Counted from the first letter of the stretch, positions 8,820 to 17,403 are shown. The stretch is DNA of 38,806 nucleotides from an uncultured Paracoccaceae bacterium (GCA_937883775.1 CAKZXZ010000139.1:1-38806), one strand, 5' to 3'. A program made the numbers and translations. Notes: generated by a model not told the origin, from the sequence alone.

Positions 8820-9274
8820 CCCAGACGATCCTTCACCATCGGGCCAACTGCGCCAAAATCCATCTGGCCTGTGTATTTGCCCTTCAGCACACCCATCACC
8901 TTGCCCATGTCGCGGATGCTCTCGGCCCCGGTCGACGCAATCGCCGCATCGACAGCCTTCAACGCCTCGTCTTCTGACAACTGACGCGGCAGGAACTCCT
9001 CGATGAACACGATCTCCTCGCGCTCTTTCTCGGCCAGCTCCAACCGCCCGCCCTCTTCATAGGCGCGCGCGCTTTCCTGCCGTTGCTTGACCATCTTACC
9101 AAGGATGCCCAGCACATCAGCGTCCGACACACCTTCGTCATTGCCCTCGCCCCGCGCGGCAATATCGCGATCCTTGATGGCCGCATTGATAAGACGCAGG
9201 GTCGACAGACGCCCTACCTCCTTGTTTCGCATCGCTTCTTTCACACTTGCGGAAATCCGGCTGCGTAAATCCAT
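8816..9274 (-). CDS. GatB/YqeY domain protein
   Basis: A 152-residue cytoplasmic protein of the YqeY family, related to the C-terminal tRNA-binding domain of the GatB amidotransferase subunit. Typical features are MDLRSRISASVKEAM at the start, RLINAAIKDRDIAARG, KMVKQRQESA, a FLPRQLSEDE stretch, and MGKVMGVLKGKYTGQMDFG near the end. The second ATG (9274) is preferred over the one at 9286 because GGGA lies six bases ahead of it, whereas the upstream candidate has no spacing to its G-run. The cellular role is unclear. It is divergent from carA. Confidence 0.88.
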   Translation of the reverse strand: MDLRSRISASVKEAMRNKEVGRLSTLRLINAAIKDRDIAARGEGNDEGVSDADVLGILGKMVKQRQESARAYEEGGRLELAEKEREEIVFIEEFLPRQLSEDEALKAVDAAIASTGAESIRDMGKVMGVLKGKYTGQMDFGAVGPMVKDRLG

Positions 9275-9388
9275 CTTTGATCCCATCCCAACGGTTCAAG
9301 AGCCTTCATACATATGCACATGCAGCAAAAGGTTCAATCCATTCCTCGTGTCACCACGAAGCCCTTGTTTTCAAGGCGCAAAGCCCCC

Positions 9389-9417
9389 TTGACCCCACGG
9401 TCCACACCCAATATCAC
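9389..9417 (+). promoter_or_regulatory. Putative carA promoter
   Basis: TTGACC and TATCAC are separated by 17 bases, about 30 bases ahead of the carA start codon. This is the best sigma-70-like pair in the yqeY-carA divergent gap. Confidence 0.5.
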
Positions 9418-9445
9418 CCCGATAATTTGCGCTCCGGAGACTGCC

Positions 9446-10591
9446 ATGCCCACTAAGCCCACCGCCTGCCTTGCTCTCGCTGATGGAACGCTCTTTTACG
9501 GCATGGGTTTTGGCGCAACCGGCCAGACAGAGGCTGAGCTGTGTTTCAACACAGCCATGACCGGCTATCAGGAGATCATGACCGACCCGTCCTATGCGGG
9601 CCAGATCGTGACCTTCACCTTCCCCCATATCGGCAATGTCGGCGTGAACCCTGACGATGACGAAACCGCCGATCCTGTCGCTGCGGGCATGGTCGTCAAA
9701 TGGGACCCGACCGAGCCGTCGAACTGGCGCGCCGCCGAGCCGATGGTTGATTGGCTGACCCGGCGGGGCCGCATTGGCATTGGGGGCGTCGATACCCGTC
9801 GCCTCACCCGCGCCATCCGCCAACAAGGCGCGCCCCATGTGGCGCTGGCCCATGATCCGGAGGGCAATTTCGACATCGAAGCACTGGTCAAAGCCGCCCG
9901 CGCCTTCTCTGGCCTCGAGGGCCTCGATCTCGCCAAAGACGTGACCTGCGCACAATCCTACAAATGGGACGAAATGCGGTGGGCCTGGCCCGACGGCTTC
10001 CCCAAGCGCGAGGGCAAGGGCCATAAGGTCGTCGCCATTGATTACGGTGCCAAACGCAACATCCTGCGCTGCCTGGCTTCTGCCGGATGTGAGGTGACAG
10101 TGCTGCCCGCCACGGCCACCGCCGAAGACGTCATGGCCCAGAACCCTGACGGGCTGTTCCTCTCAAACGGCCCCGGCGATCCGGCGGCAACCGGCGTCTA
10201 TGCGGTCCCGATGATCCAGGAAGTCCTTGAGAAGACCGACATGCCGGTCTTTGGGATTTGCCTTGGGCACCAAATGCTTGCCCTCGCCCTTGGCGCGAAA
10301 ACGATCAAGATGAACCACGGCCACCACGGCGCGAACCACCCCGTGAAGGACTATGAGACCGGCAAGGTCGAAATCACCTCGATGAACCACGGCTTCACCG
10401 TGGACAGCCAGACCCTGCCCGCCAATGTGAAAGAGACCCATGTCTCGCTCTTTGACGGCTCCAACTGCGGGATCCGCGTCACGGATCGGCCGGTCTTTTC
10501 GGTGCAATATCACCCCGAAGCCAGCCCCGGCCCGCAAGACAGCTTCTACCTGTTCGAGCGTTTCGCCGACGCGATGAGCGCCCGCAGCTAA
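9446..10591 (+). CDS. carA: Carbamoyl-phosphate synthase small (glutaminase) subunit
   Basis: Hydrolyses glutamine and passes ammonia to CarB for carbamoyl phosphate, feeding pyrimidine and arginine synthesis. The 381-residue protein has the N-terminal CPSase small domain (LADGTLFYG, ELCFNTAMTGYQE, DPSYAGQIVTFTFPHIGN). A class I amidotransferase domain follows, with the nucleophile cysteine in FGICLGHQ and the His/Glu pair in VQYHPEASPGP. An open frame continues upstream, but GGAG just ahead of the ATG at 9446 and the family's length fix the start. CarB is not in the window, so car genes are split here. Confidence 0.97.
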   Translation: MPTKPTACLALADGTLFYGMGFGATGQTEAELCFNTAMTGYQEIMTDPSYAGQIVTFTFPHIGNVGVNPDDDETADPVAAGMVVKWDPTEPSNWRAAEPMVDWLTRRGRIGIGGVDTRRLTRAIRQQGAPHVALAHDPEGNFDIEALVKAARAFSGLEGLDLAKDVTCAQSYKWDEMRWAWPDGFPKREGKGHKVVAIDYGAKRNILRCLASAGCEVTVLPATATAEDVMAQNPDGLFLSNGPGDPAATGVYAVPMIQEVLEKTDMPVFGICLGHQMLALALGAKTIKMNHGHHGANHPVKDYETGKVEITSMNHGFTVDSQTLPANVKETHVSLFDGSNCGIRVTDRPVFSVQYHPEASPGPQDSFYLFERFADAMSARS

Positions 10592-10599
10592 ACACCCCC

Positions 10600-10620
10600 G
10601 CCCCGGACGTGATCCGGGGC
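10600..10620 (+). terminator. Hairpin after carA
   Basis: GCCCCGGA pairs perfectly with TCCGGGGC around a five-base loop, nine bases after the carA stop and just ahead of the convergent yciB stop. There is no T-run, so it is either a weak bidirectional terminator or a 3'-end stabiliser. Confidence 0.45.
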
Positions 10621-10640
10621 CTCCGCACCCTTGCGCGCCC

Positions 10641-11258
10641 CTACCGCCGCCGCTTCTTCTTAGGCGCGCCAAACGTGGCATAATCGACGAAAAGCCCAAG
10701 CTGCGTCAGGAAAAACCCCGCGATGACCACCGGCATCGCGATGGTCTCAAACAGCACCCAGAACCGTTCCGACTGCGTGCGCCAGACCAGCTCATTCGCG
10801 ACCGCTGACAGAAAGAACACCACCGTCACGCGCTTGGTCAGGATCATCCATCCCTCTGGCTTCAAAGGGATCATGTCCTCCATGATAAACTTCAGCCAGG
10901 ATTGCCCCCGCAACAGTCCAACGCCAAGGATCAGCGTCAGGACCAGATAAATCACCGTCGGCTTCATCTGGAAAAACCGCGGGTCGTTCAGCCAAACGCT
11001 CAACCCGCCAAAGACCGCTACCATCACGGCCGTCGCGACCTGTATCCGCGCCACCTTGCCCGCCAAAGCCCAAAGCGCCGCGATGGCTGCAATAAAGATC
11101 GGGATGAACGCGGCGGTCACAATGATGAAGCCGCTATAGGGCGTGCCTGCGATCACAAAAGTCTCGGTTCTAAAGATCAGATAGGCCACGACGAAGCCGA
11201 TAATCGGGCCGAATTCCAGCGCGGCTCTCAACCCGGAGTGCAGGGGTCTGGATGTCAT
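10641..11258 (-). CDS. yciB: Inner membrane-spanning protein YciB / septation protein IspZ family
   Basis: A 205-residue integral membrane protein with five or so helices. Family landmarks are LEFGPIIGFVVAYL near the start, an NDPRFFQMKPTVIYL motif in the middle, and ANELVWRTQSERFWV toward the end, followed by a basic tail (PKKKRRR). Homologues affect envelope integrity and septation; the molecular activity is unknown. AAGG lies upstream of the ATG at a usable distance. It is divergent from the large glycosyltransferase, and the CtrA-type sites lie in the shared gap. Confidence 0.92.
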   Translation of the reverse strand: MTSRPLHSGLRAALEFGPIIGFVVAYLIFRTETFVIAGTPYSGFIIVTAAFIPIFIAAIAALWALAGKVARIQVATAVMVAVFGGLSVWLNDPRFFQMKPTVIYLVLTLILGVGLLRGQSWLKFIMEDMIPLKPEGWMILTKRVTVVFFLSAVANELVWRTQSERFWVLFETIAMPVVIAGFFLTQLGLFVDYATFGAPKKKRRR

Positions 11259-11439
11259 GCGTGATGGCCTTCAAGGTCTTCTTCGTGCTGCTCAAGGCGT
11301 AAGATAGCACCCTCAACGCCATTTGCGCTGCTTTTTTGGTGGGCCGCATTAAACCCGCGCTGAACGCGCCGCATCCAACGCCCGGCGCATCCACAAAACC
11401 GCTTCTGCCTCGACCAGCGCTGCAAAAATTTACCACTTG

Positions 11440-11465
11440 TTAACCTTCACTTAACCGCCCGTTAA
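11440..11465. promoter_or_regulatory. Tandem CtrA-type binding sites (TTAA-N7-TTAA-N7-TTAA)
   Basis: Three TTAA half-sites at 11440, 11451 and 11462 are each separated by exactly seven bases, so two full CtrA consensus sites overlap by one half-site. Two half-sites continue as TTAACC and one as TTAAC. They sit 45-70 bases before the GTG start at 11510. CtrA is the cell-cycle/motility response regulator of alphaproteobacteria, and its consensus is TTAA-N7-TTAA. Binding here is inferred. The rest of the gap (11259-11439) shows no clear signal. Confidence 0.7.
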
Positions 11466-11509
11466 CCGACCGTCGTTACCCCTGATTGTGGTAGCGAAAG
11501 GAAATCAAC

Positions 11510-13531
11510 GTGGCCCCGCCCCGCCCGGCTCTCAGGCTCGTCCCCACACCGCCCCCAGCGGTCCCCAGCCGTGCACAAGTGCACCGGTCGCTGGGCGCAT
11601 TGCTGCTGGAGCGCGGTGAAATCAGCGCGCAGGATCTGTTTCACGCGCGCGCGCTGCAGCGGCGGCAGGACGTTTCGCTTGCCACAATCCTGCGCGCACG
11701 CCGCATGGTGAGCCCCAGCGCCCTTCAGGCCGCGCGCGAAGACATCCATGCCACCACAACCGTTCATGCCAAAGATCTGCACCCTTGCCCCGAAAGCATT
11801 GCCCTGATCGGGCCTGCGCAATGTCTTAAGCTGGGCGTGCTACCGGTTCGCGATATCGATCATACGCTTTGGCTGGCCACCGACCGCGCCGAAGCGATGG
11901 AGCGTACGCGCCGCCATTTGCCAAAGGCTCTTGAAAATACGCCAATGGTGCTGGCCGACGAAGACGCGCTTCAACACGTGCTTGCCGTGCAAGAAGTTGC
12001 GGCGCTGACCCATCAAGCCGAAACGCGCGTGCGTGCCGAAGAAAGCTGCCGCATCTGGCAGGCGCGCTATCCGCTGCTCAAACTGTTCGTCGGTGTCGCC
12101 CTTCTGGCTGCACTCTTTTACGCCGCCCCGAAACTCACCTTCGGCAGTCTGGTCGCGATCGCCCTTGTGACATTGCTGGCCAATATCGCGCTGAAAGTCG
12201 CGGCTGGTGTTCTCGCCTTGCGGCAGGACCCAGACGCAAGGCCGCGCGATCCGGTGCCAGCCCATGACCTGCCACTGCAATTACCCGTGATCTCGGTCCT
12301 CGTCCCCCTTTTCGAAGAATCCGAGATCGCAACACGCCTCGTGCGCCGCCTTGAACGCCTCGAATACCCCCGCGAATGCCTCGACATCTGCCTGATCGTC
12401 GAAGAAGACGACGCCTGCACTCGCGCCACACTGACAAAGACCACCCTGCCCGATTGGATGCGCGTCATCCAAGTCCCGCCCGGCTCCGTCAAAACCAAAC
12501 CCCGCGCGCTGAACTACGCGATGGATTTCGCCCGTGGCACGATCATCGGGGTGTTTGACGCCGAAGACGCGCCCGCCCCCCGCGCGATGATAACCGTCGC
12601 GCGCGCCTTTCACGAACGCGGCCCCGAGGTGGCTTGCCTCCAGGGCCGCCTCGACTTTTACAACAGCCGCTCCAACTGGATGTCGCGCTGTTTCACCATC
12701 GAATACGCCACCTGGTTCGGCGTGATCCTGCCCGGCCTTGCCAAGCTCGGCTGCGCCATCCCCTTGGGTGGCACGACGCTTTTTTTCCGCCGCGCAGCCT
12801 TGGAACAACTGGGCGGCTGGGACGCCCATAACGTCACCGAAGACGCCGATCTGGGCATGCGTCTGGCCCGCTACGGCTTTCGCACAGACCTCGTCGACAC
12901 CGTCACCGAGGAAGAAGCCAATTGCCGCCCCTGGCCTTGGGTCAAACAACGCTCCCGCTGGATCAAGGGCTACGCGGCGACCTATGCCGTACATATGCGC
13001 AAGCCCCGCCAGCTTTGGCACGATCTGGGCCCGCGCAAGTTCTGGGGCTTTCAGCTGCTCTTTCTCGGAAGCCTGATCCAGTCCGCCCTCTCACCTGTGT
13101 TGTGGAGCTTCTGGCTCATGCCGTTTGGCCTATGGCATCCGCTTGGATCGGTTATCTCGACCCCTGTGCTGTACCTGTTGGAGGGCGTGTTTTTCCTGTC
13201 CTGCCTGGCCACCATCGGCGTGTCACTGATCGGTGTGCGGTCGCGCAAACATCGGCACCTGCGCGTATGGGTTCTCAGCTTGCCTGCATATTTCCCACTT
13301 GCCACGGCCGCTGCGTATAAAGGCCTGTGGGAGCTTATTAAAAAGCCGTTCTACTGGGACAAAACCGATCACGGCCTGTTCGAAGATGACGCTGCAATTC
13401 AGCCCGTCAAACCTGCGAAATTTCAGATATCACCGCTCAAAAGCGCGCCTATTCCGCGGCTTTCACCTCACCCGCATCCAGCTTCAGACGCACCTCAAAC
13501 GCGACCGAGATGTGATCGCGAAGCGCCTTGA
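11510..13531 (+). CDS. Membrane GT2 glycosyltransferase with N-terminal MshEN-like domain
   Basis: A 673-residue protein. Residues 27-79 form two 24-residue repeats separated by five residues, the layout of MshEN (GspE N-terminal) domains that can bind cyclic di-GMP. The first repeat fits well (SLG, Gly36, Leu43, Ala46, Gln50) except that its leading Arg is Ser; the second is looser. Two membrane helices follow (about 189-236). The GT2 domain has VLVPLFEE, FDAEDAP (349-355), TED (443-445) and QRSRW (480-484), as in processive cellulose-synthase-like enzymes. Further helices lie in the C-terminal part. GTG is chosen because AAAGGAAA precedes it. The last 83 bases overlap the convergent GntR gene. 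The sugar and product are unknown. Confidence 0.85.
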   Translation: MAPPRPALRLVPTPPPAVPSRAQVHRSLGALLLERGEISAQDLFHARALQRRQDVSLATILRARRMVSPSALQAAREDIHATTTVHAKDLHPCPESIALIGPAQCLKLGVLPVRDIDHTLWLATDRAEAMERTRRHLPKALENTPMVLADEDALQHVLAVQEVAALTHQAETRVRAEESCRIWQARYPLLKLFVGVALLAALFYAAPKLTFGSLVAIALVTLLANIALKVAAGVLALRQDPDARPRDPVPAHDLPLQLPVISVLVPLFEESEIATRLVRRLERLEYPRECLDICLIVEEDDACTRATLTKTTLPDWMRVIQVPPGSVKTKPRALNYAMDFARGTIIGVFDAEDAPAPRAMITVARAFHERGPEVACLQGRLDFYNSRSNWMSRCFTIEYATWFGVILPGLAKLGCAIPLGGTTLFFRRAALEQLGGWDAHNVTEDADLGMRLARYGFRTDLVDTVTEEEANCRPWPWVKQRSRWIKGYAATYAVHMRKPRQLWHDLGPRKFWGFQLLFLGSLIQSALSPVLWSFWLMPFGLWHPLGSVISTPVLYLLEGVFFLSCLATIGVSLIGVRSRKHRHLRVWVLSLPAYFPLATAAAYKGLWELIKKPFYWDKTDHGLFEDDAAIQPVKPAKFQISPLKSAPIPRLSPHPHPASDAPQTRPRCDREAP

Positions 13532-14102
13532 ACGCAGCGTCCCCGTCGCGCGCCTCGATCGCTGACACGATCTTGTCATGCTCGGCAACCGTGCTTTCGC
13601 CCCGGCCCTCTGCAGCGATCGACGTGTTGGCCATCAGCGCCATGGACCGGTGCACCAGATCCAGCTGCTGCACCAGATAGCGGTTATGCGAGGCCAGATG
13701 GATCTGCTTGTGAAAGCGCCGGTTGGCACGGCTCATCTGCTCGGGATTGCCAATCAGCGCGCGGTCATCCTCAACCATCTGGCGCAGCACGCGCACCTCT
13801 TCTTCAGCGGCGTGACGGGCGGCCAGCCGGGCGGCCAGACCCTCAAGTTCAGCGCGCACCACATACAACTCCGCCAGCTGCGAATGATCCAAAGACGCCA
13901 CGATCAAAGATCGCCCATCCCGGGTCAGCAACGATTGCGTCTCTAACCTCTGCAACGCCTCGCGAATGGGCGTGCGCGACACGCCAAACCGCTCGGCCAG
14001 CTCTGATTCCACCAACCGATCACCAGGCCGGTACACGCCCACATCAATCGCCCGAAGGATCAGCGAATAAGCGTCCTTTTGTTCGGCCCGTGCGTCGGTC
14101 AT
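13449..14102 (-). CDS. GntR-family regulator with FCD domain
   Basis: A 217-residue DNA-binding regulator. An N-terminal winged helix-turn-helix (about 10-70) contains YRPGDRLVESELAERFGVSR and TPIREALQRLE. The C-terminal FCD domain has an ELEGLAARLAA segment, the FHKQIHLASHN helix and an EHDKIVSAIEARD region. Its histidines are positioned for the metal/organic-acid site usual in FadR-type regulators. The start at 14102 is preferred because AAGG lies eight bases upstream; the ATG at 14111 would have it adjoining. The gene faces the HAD nucleotidase divergently and overlaps the glycosyltransferase tail. The effector and targets are unknown. Confidence 0.92.
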   Translation of the reverse strand: MTDARAEQKDAYSLILRAIDVGVYRPGDRLVESELAERFGVSRTPIREALQRLETQSLLTRDGRSLIVASLDHSQLAELYVVRAELEGLAARLAARHAAEEEVRVLRQMVEDDRALIGNPEQMSRANRRFHKQIHLASHNRYLVQQLDLVHRSMALMANTSIAAEGRGESTVAEHDKIVSAIEARDGDAAFKALRDHISVAFEVRLKLDAGEVKAAE

Positions 14103-14203
14103 GTGCGGCATCCTTGCGTTGATGTGTCAATCTATACGCCTGCGGGGCTGTCAATCAAGCACAACAGCTTGCCTCGCCCTTCTAACAGATTTAGGTCTCG
14201 GAC

Positions 14204-14857
14204 ATGCCACGCCAAGAGTTCTCACATGTCGACGCCTGGGTCTTTGACCTGGACAACACGCTATATCACCCCTCCGCACGGCTCTTCGATCAGATCGAAG
14301 TCAGAATGACCGAATGGGTGCAGCAAACCCTTGGCGTCGATGCCAGGCGCGCCGATCACTTGCGCCATCACTACTGGCAAACCTACGGCACAACCCTTGC
14401 CGGGCTCATGGCCGAACATGACGTGGACCCCGATCCCTATTTGCACGCCGTCCATGAGATTGACCTGAGCCATCTCGACAAAGATCCAGACCTTGCACGC
14501 GAAATCACCGCCCTGCCGGGGCGCAAGATCGTCTACACCAATGGATCGCGGCCCTATGCCGAAAGGGTGCTTGAGGCACGCGGGCTAGATGGCCTGTTTG
14601 GGGCAGTTTACGGGGTCGAACATGCTGAGTATCGACCGAAACCCGAACAAATCGCCTTTCAAACGATCTTTGCACAGGACGGCATAACGCCGACCAAAGC
14701 TGCTATGTTCGAGGATGACCCCCGCAATCTGCAAGCCCCACATGCGATGGGAATGCGCACCGTGCATGTTGCGGATGAGGCCCAGCAGGCGGACCATATC
14801 CACCATCACACCGACGATCTGACCGGGTTTCTGCGGCGCTTGCATGGGGCGGAATGA
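14204..14857 (+). CDS. HAD-family pyrimidine 5'-nucleotidase
   Basis: A 217-residue HAD phosphatase of the SDT1/Phm8-like pyrimidine 5'-nucleotidase type. Motif I is FDLDNTLYHP (catalytic Asp15 and Asp17), motif II is YTNGSRPYAE, the motif III lysine lies in YRPKPEQIAF and motif IV is MFEDDPRNL. The insert between motifs I and II is helical, as in this subfamily. It probably dephosphorylates pyrimidine mononucleotides or related phosphates in the cytoplasm; the exact substrate is unproven. It is divergent from the GntR gene. The next gene follows closely, so the two may be cotranscribed. Confidence 0.88.
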   Translation: MPRQEFSHVDAWVFDLDNTLYHPSARLFDQIEVRMTEWVQQTLGVDARRADHLRHHYWQTYGTTLAGLMAEHDVDPDPYLHAVHEIDLSHLDKDPDLAREITALPGRKIVYTNGSRPYAERVLEARGLDGLFGAVYGVEHAEYRPKPEQIAFQTIFAQDGITPTKAAMFEDDPRNLQAPHAMGMRTVHVADEAQQADHIHHHTDDLTGFLRRLHGAE

Positions 14858-14896
14858 CGCTTGGACGCGGGCCGCGAAGCACCTACCTTGAGCAAC

Positions 14897-16102
14897 ATGG
14901 ACAAGACAAGCACAGACATTCTCGTCTCAGGCGGTGGCGTTGCAGGCCTGACGGCAGCGGCCGCCTTTGGAACAGCCGGATTCAACGTGATCTGCGTCGA
15001 TCCCGCACCGCCCATAACCGACCGGGATGCCGAAGGCGCCGACCTGCGCTCGACCGCGTTCTTGCAACCGGCCCGCGATTTTCTGGAGCGCGCCGGGATC
15101 TGGGACAAGCTTGCGCCCCATGCCAGCCCACTACAGATCATGCGCATCGTCGACGCCGGCGGCGCGCAGCCCGAGCCGCGGCTGACCAAGGATTTCAACG
15201 CCGCCGATATCGGCGATCTGCCTTTTGGTTGGAATCTGCCCAATTGGTTGCTGCGCCGGGAAATGACCGCCCGTCTGGCCGAATTGCCCAATGTCGATTT
15301 TCGCCCTGGCACCGGCACGGCGCGCGTCTTTACCCGCTCGCGTCAGGCTTTGGTCACATTATCAGACGGCACGAAGGTTGAGGCCAAGCTGGTCATCGCC
15401 GCCGATGGGCGCAGCTCACCCGTCCGCGAAGCACTTGATATCCCCGTGAAAACAACGCGCTACGGACAAAAGGCGCTAGCCTTTGCGGTGACACACCCGA
15501 TCCCCCATGAAAACGTCTCGACCGAAGTGCACCGCTCTGGCGGGCCGTTCACGCTGGTGCCGCTGCCCGACCGTGACGGCGTGCCTTCCTCTGCCATTGT
15601 TTGGATGGAAGACGGCCCCGAGATTGCACGCCTCAAGGCGCTGCCCGAAGATGAATTCAACGCTGAAATGACGACCCGCTCCTGTGGCCTTTACGGGCCC
15701 CTCACCCTGGCATCGGCGCGCACGGTCTGGCCGATCATCAGCCAGCTGGCCGACCGGATGTATGGCCAACGCACCGCCCTGGTCGCCGAGGCCGCCCATG
15801 TGGTGCCCCCAATCGGGGCGCAGGGTTTGAACATGAGCCTTGGCGATTTGCGCGTGCTGCTGGATCTGGCGGTAGAAAACCCGCACCTGATCGGCGAGAC
15901 ACCCATGCTTGAAGCGTATCACAAGGCGCGCCACACCGAGGTCCGCGCCCGCGTGGCAGGCGTTGATCTGCTAAACCGCACGTCCCAACTTGAGGCACAG
16001 CCGCTGCGCGATGTTCGCGCGATGGGTCTGAACGCGCTTTACTCGGTCGCGCCTGTGCGAAAGACCATGATGCAGCTCGGACTTGGAGCGCGCGGTCGGT
16101 AA
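14897..16102 (+). CDS. UbiH/UbiF/COQ6-family FAD-dependent hydroxylase
   Basis: A 401-residue flavoprotein of the ubiquinone-biosynthesis monooxygenase family. It has the dinucleotide-binding motif ILVSGGGVAGL (8-18), the second FAD motif VIAADGRSSPVR, and the third motif VAEAAHVVPPIGAQGLNMSLGD. In that third motif, Glu replaces the more common Asp of GDAAH. It likely hydroxylates the ubiquinone ring, but which position cannot be told. The frame extends upstream to a TTG at 14861, but the ATG at 14897 matches the family N-terminus (MDKTSTDIL). The ribosome site is weak. Palindromes follow the stop. Confidence 0.88.
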   Translation: MDKTSTDILVSGGGVAGLTAAAAFGTAGFNVICVDPAPPITDRDAEGADLRSTAFLQPARDFLERAGIWDKLAPHASPLQIMRIVDAGGAQPEPRLTKDFNAADIGDLPFGWNLPNWLLRREMTARLAELPNVDFRPGTGTARVFTRSRQALVTLSDGTKVEAKLVIAADGRSSPVREALDIPVKTTRYGQKALAFAVTHPIPHENVSTEVHRSGGPFTLVPLPDRDGVPSSAIVWMEDGPEIARLKALPEDEFNAEMTTRSCGLYGPLTLASARTVWPIISQLADRMYGQRTALVAEAAHVVPPIGAQGLNMSLGDLRVLLDLAVENPHLIGETPMLEAYHKARHTEVRARVAGVDLLNRTSQLEAQPLRDVRAMGLNALYSVAPVRKTMMQLGLGARGR

Positions 16103-16107
16103 TTGTC

Positions 16108-16193
16108 TTTTTGGCTTCGCCAAAAACATAGCTGGGCAAGCGGTTTCAGGTCCTGAAACCGCGGCGCGCGACAGGCGATTTGCAAAGCAAATC
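16108..16193. repeat. Cluster of three palindromes between convergent genes
   Basis: Three separate perfect hairpins lie in 86 bases. At 16108-16126, TTTTTGGC/GCCAAAAA has a TTC loop. At 16140-16162 an 11-base arm (GCGGTTTCAGG) pairs with its complement around one base. At 16177-16193, GATTTGC/GCAAATC has an AAA loop. The cluster separates the ends of the UbiH-family gene and the aminotransferase gene. The first hairpin is flanked by T and A runs and could terminate in both directions. The set may be a dispersed intergenic repeat; copy number cannot be judged from one window. Confidence 0.7.
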
Positions 16194-16275
16194 TGCCGAT
16201 AGCGGCCGCCGCCCCCAGAGCCCCGAGATATTTCGAAAAAGCGAAGAGTACTCGGTATTATGTTAAATCATTAGG

Positions 16276-17403
16276 TCAGAGAACCTGATCTAACACGCGG
16301 GTCAGGCGCGCCATCGTGCCGTCCACATCATAGAGCTTATCCAGCCCGAAAAGCCCCAGACGGAAGGTGCGGAAATCCTCCGGCTCGTCGCATTGCAGCG
16401 GCACACCAGCGGCGATCTGCATGCCTTGGGCCGCGAATTTCTTACCGTTCTGAATGTCCGGATCAGCGGTGTAGCTGACCACAACACCGGGCGCGCCGTA
16501 GCCTTCTGCAGCCACGGATTTAACGCCTTTTTCCTTGAGATATGCGCGCACAGCATCACCCAAAGCCCACTGGTTTTCCTTGAGCTTCTCGAAGCCATAC
16601 TCGCGGGTTTCAAGCATCGTGTCGCGGAAAGCGCGCAGGCCATCCGTGGGCATCGTTGCATGGTAGGCATGGCCACCAGCCTCGTAAGTATCCATAATCG
16701 CTGCCCATTTCGCCAGATCAATGGCAAAGGAGTTGGAGTGCGTATTCCCCAGCCGCTCTTTCGCGCGGGCGCTCATCATCACGAGGCCAGCAGAGGGCGT
16801 CGAGGACCACCCCTTCTGCGGGGCCGAGATCAGGACGTCGACACCCGTGGCTGCCATGTCGACCCAGGCACAACCCGAAGCGATGCAATCAAGCACCATG
16901 ATGGCGCCGACCTCGTGGGCGGCCTTTGCCAGTTCGGCCACGTAGTCATCGGGCAGGATGATCCCCGCCGAGGTCTCCACATGGGGGGCGAAGACAACGT
17001 CGGGTTTGGCTTCAAGAATGCGGGCGGTGACGTCCTCGATGGGGGCCGGCATGAAGGCCGATTGGGGGTCGTTGCCCGTTAACCTTGCCTTAACCACTGT
17101 CGTTTCGCGCGCGAAACCGCCGGCTTCGAAAATCTGGCTCCAGCGGTAGGAAAACCAGCCGTTGCGCACGACCAAAGCGTGGGTGCCGGTGGCGAACTGG
17201 CGGGCGACCGCCTCCATCGCGTAGGTGCCGCCGCCGGGCACGATGGCCGTGGCGTCAGCCTTGTAGACGTCCTTCAGCATGCCGGAAATGTCGCGCATCA
17301 CATCGCCAAACGCGGCGGACATGTGGTTCAGCGAGCGGTCGGTGAACACCACCGAGAATTCTTCAAGCCCATCAGGGTCAATCGTGTCGAGCAAAGCGGC
17401 CAT
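16276..17403 (-). CDS. Class V PLP-dependent aminotransferase (alanine/serine-glyoxylate type)
   Basis: A 375-residue fold-type I aminotransferase. Landmarks are PGGGTYAMEA (56-65), HVETSAG (141-147), the PLP-pyridine Asp172 in VLDCIASG, and the PLP lysine Lys197 in SAPQKGWS. It resembles alanine-glyoxylate/serine-pyruvate transaminases; the real amino donor is not certain. The start is the ATG at 17403 preceded by GGAGAGA, rather than a frame extension to 17457. It lies downstream of, and in the same direction as, two Lrp genes, and may be one of their targets. A TTAA-N7-TTAA motif inside the coding region is probably chance. Confidence 0.88.
   Translation of the reverse strand: MAALLDTIDPDGLEEFSVVFTDRSLNHMSAAFGDVMRDISGMLKDVYKADATAIVPGGGTYAMEAVARQFATGTHALVVRNGWFSYRWSQIFEAGGFARETTVVKARLTGNDPQSAFMPAPIEDVTARILEAKPDVVFAPHVETSAGIILPDDYVAELAKAAHEVGAIMVLDCIASGCAWVDMAATGVDVLISAPQKGWSSTPSAGLVMMSARAKERLGNTHSNSFAIDLAKWAAIMDTYEAGGHAYHATMPTDGLRAFRDTMLETREYGFEKLKENQWALGDAVRAYLKEKGVKSVAAEGYGAPGVVVSYTADPDIQNGKKFAAQGMQIAAGVPLQCDEPEDFRTFRLGLFGLDKLYDVDGTMARLTRVLDQVL

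Noticed and set aside
9314-9445. N-terminal extension of carA by 44 codons
   Set aside because: It crosses the likely promoter, and the family begins at the later ATG, which has its own ribosome site.
17079-17093. Another TTAA-N7-TTAA (CtrA-type) motif
   Set aside because: It lies deep inside the aminotransferase coding region, away from any gene start, so a regulatory role is unlikely.
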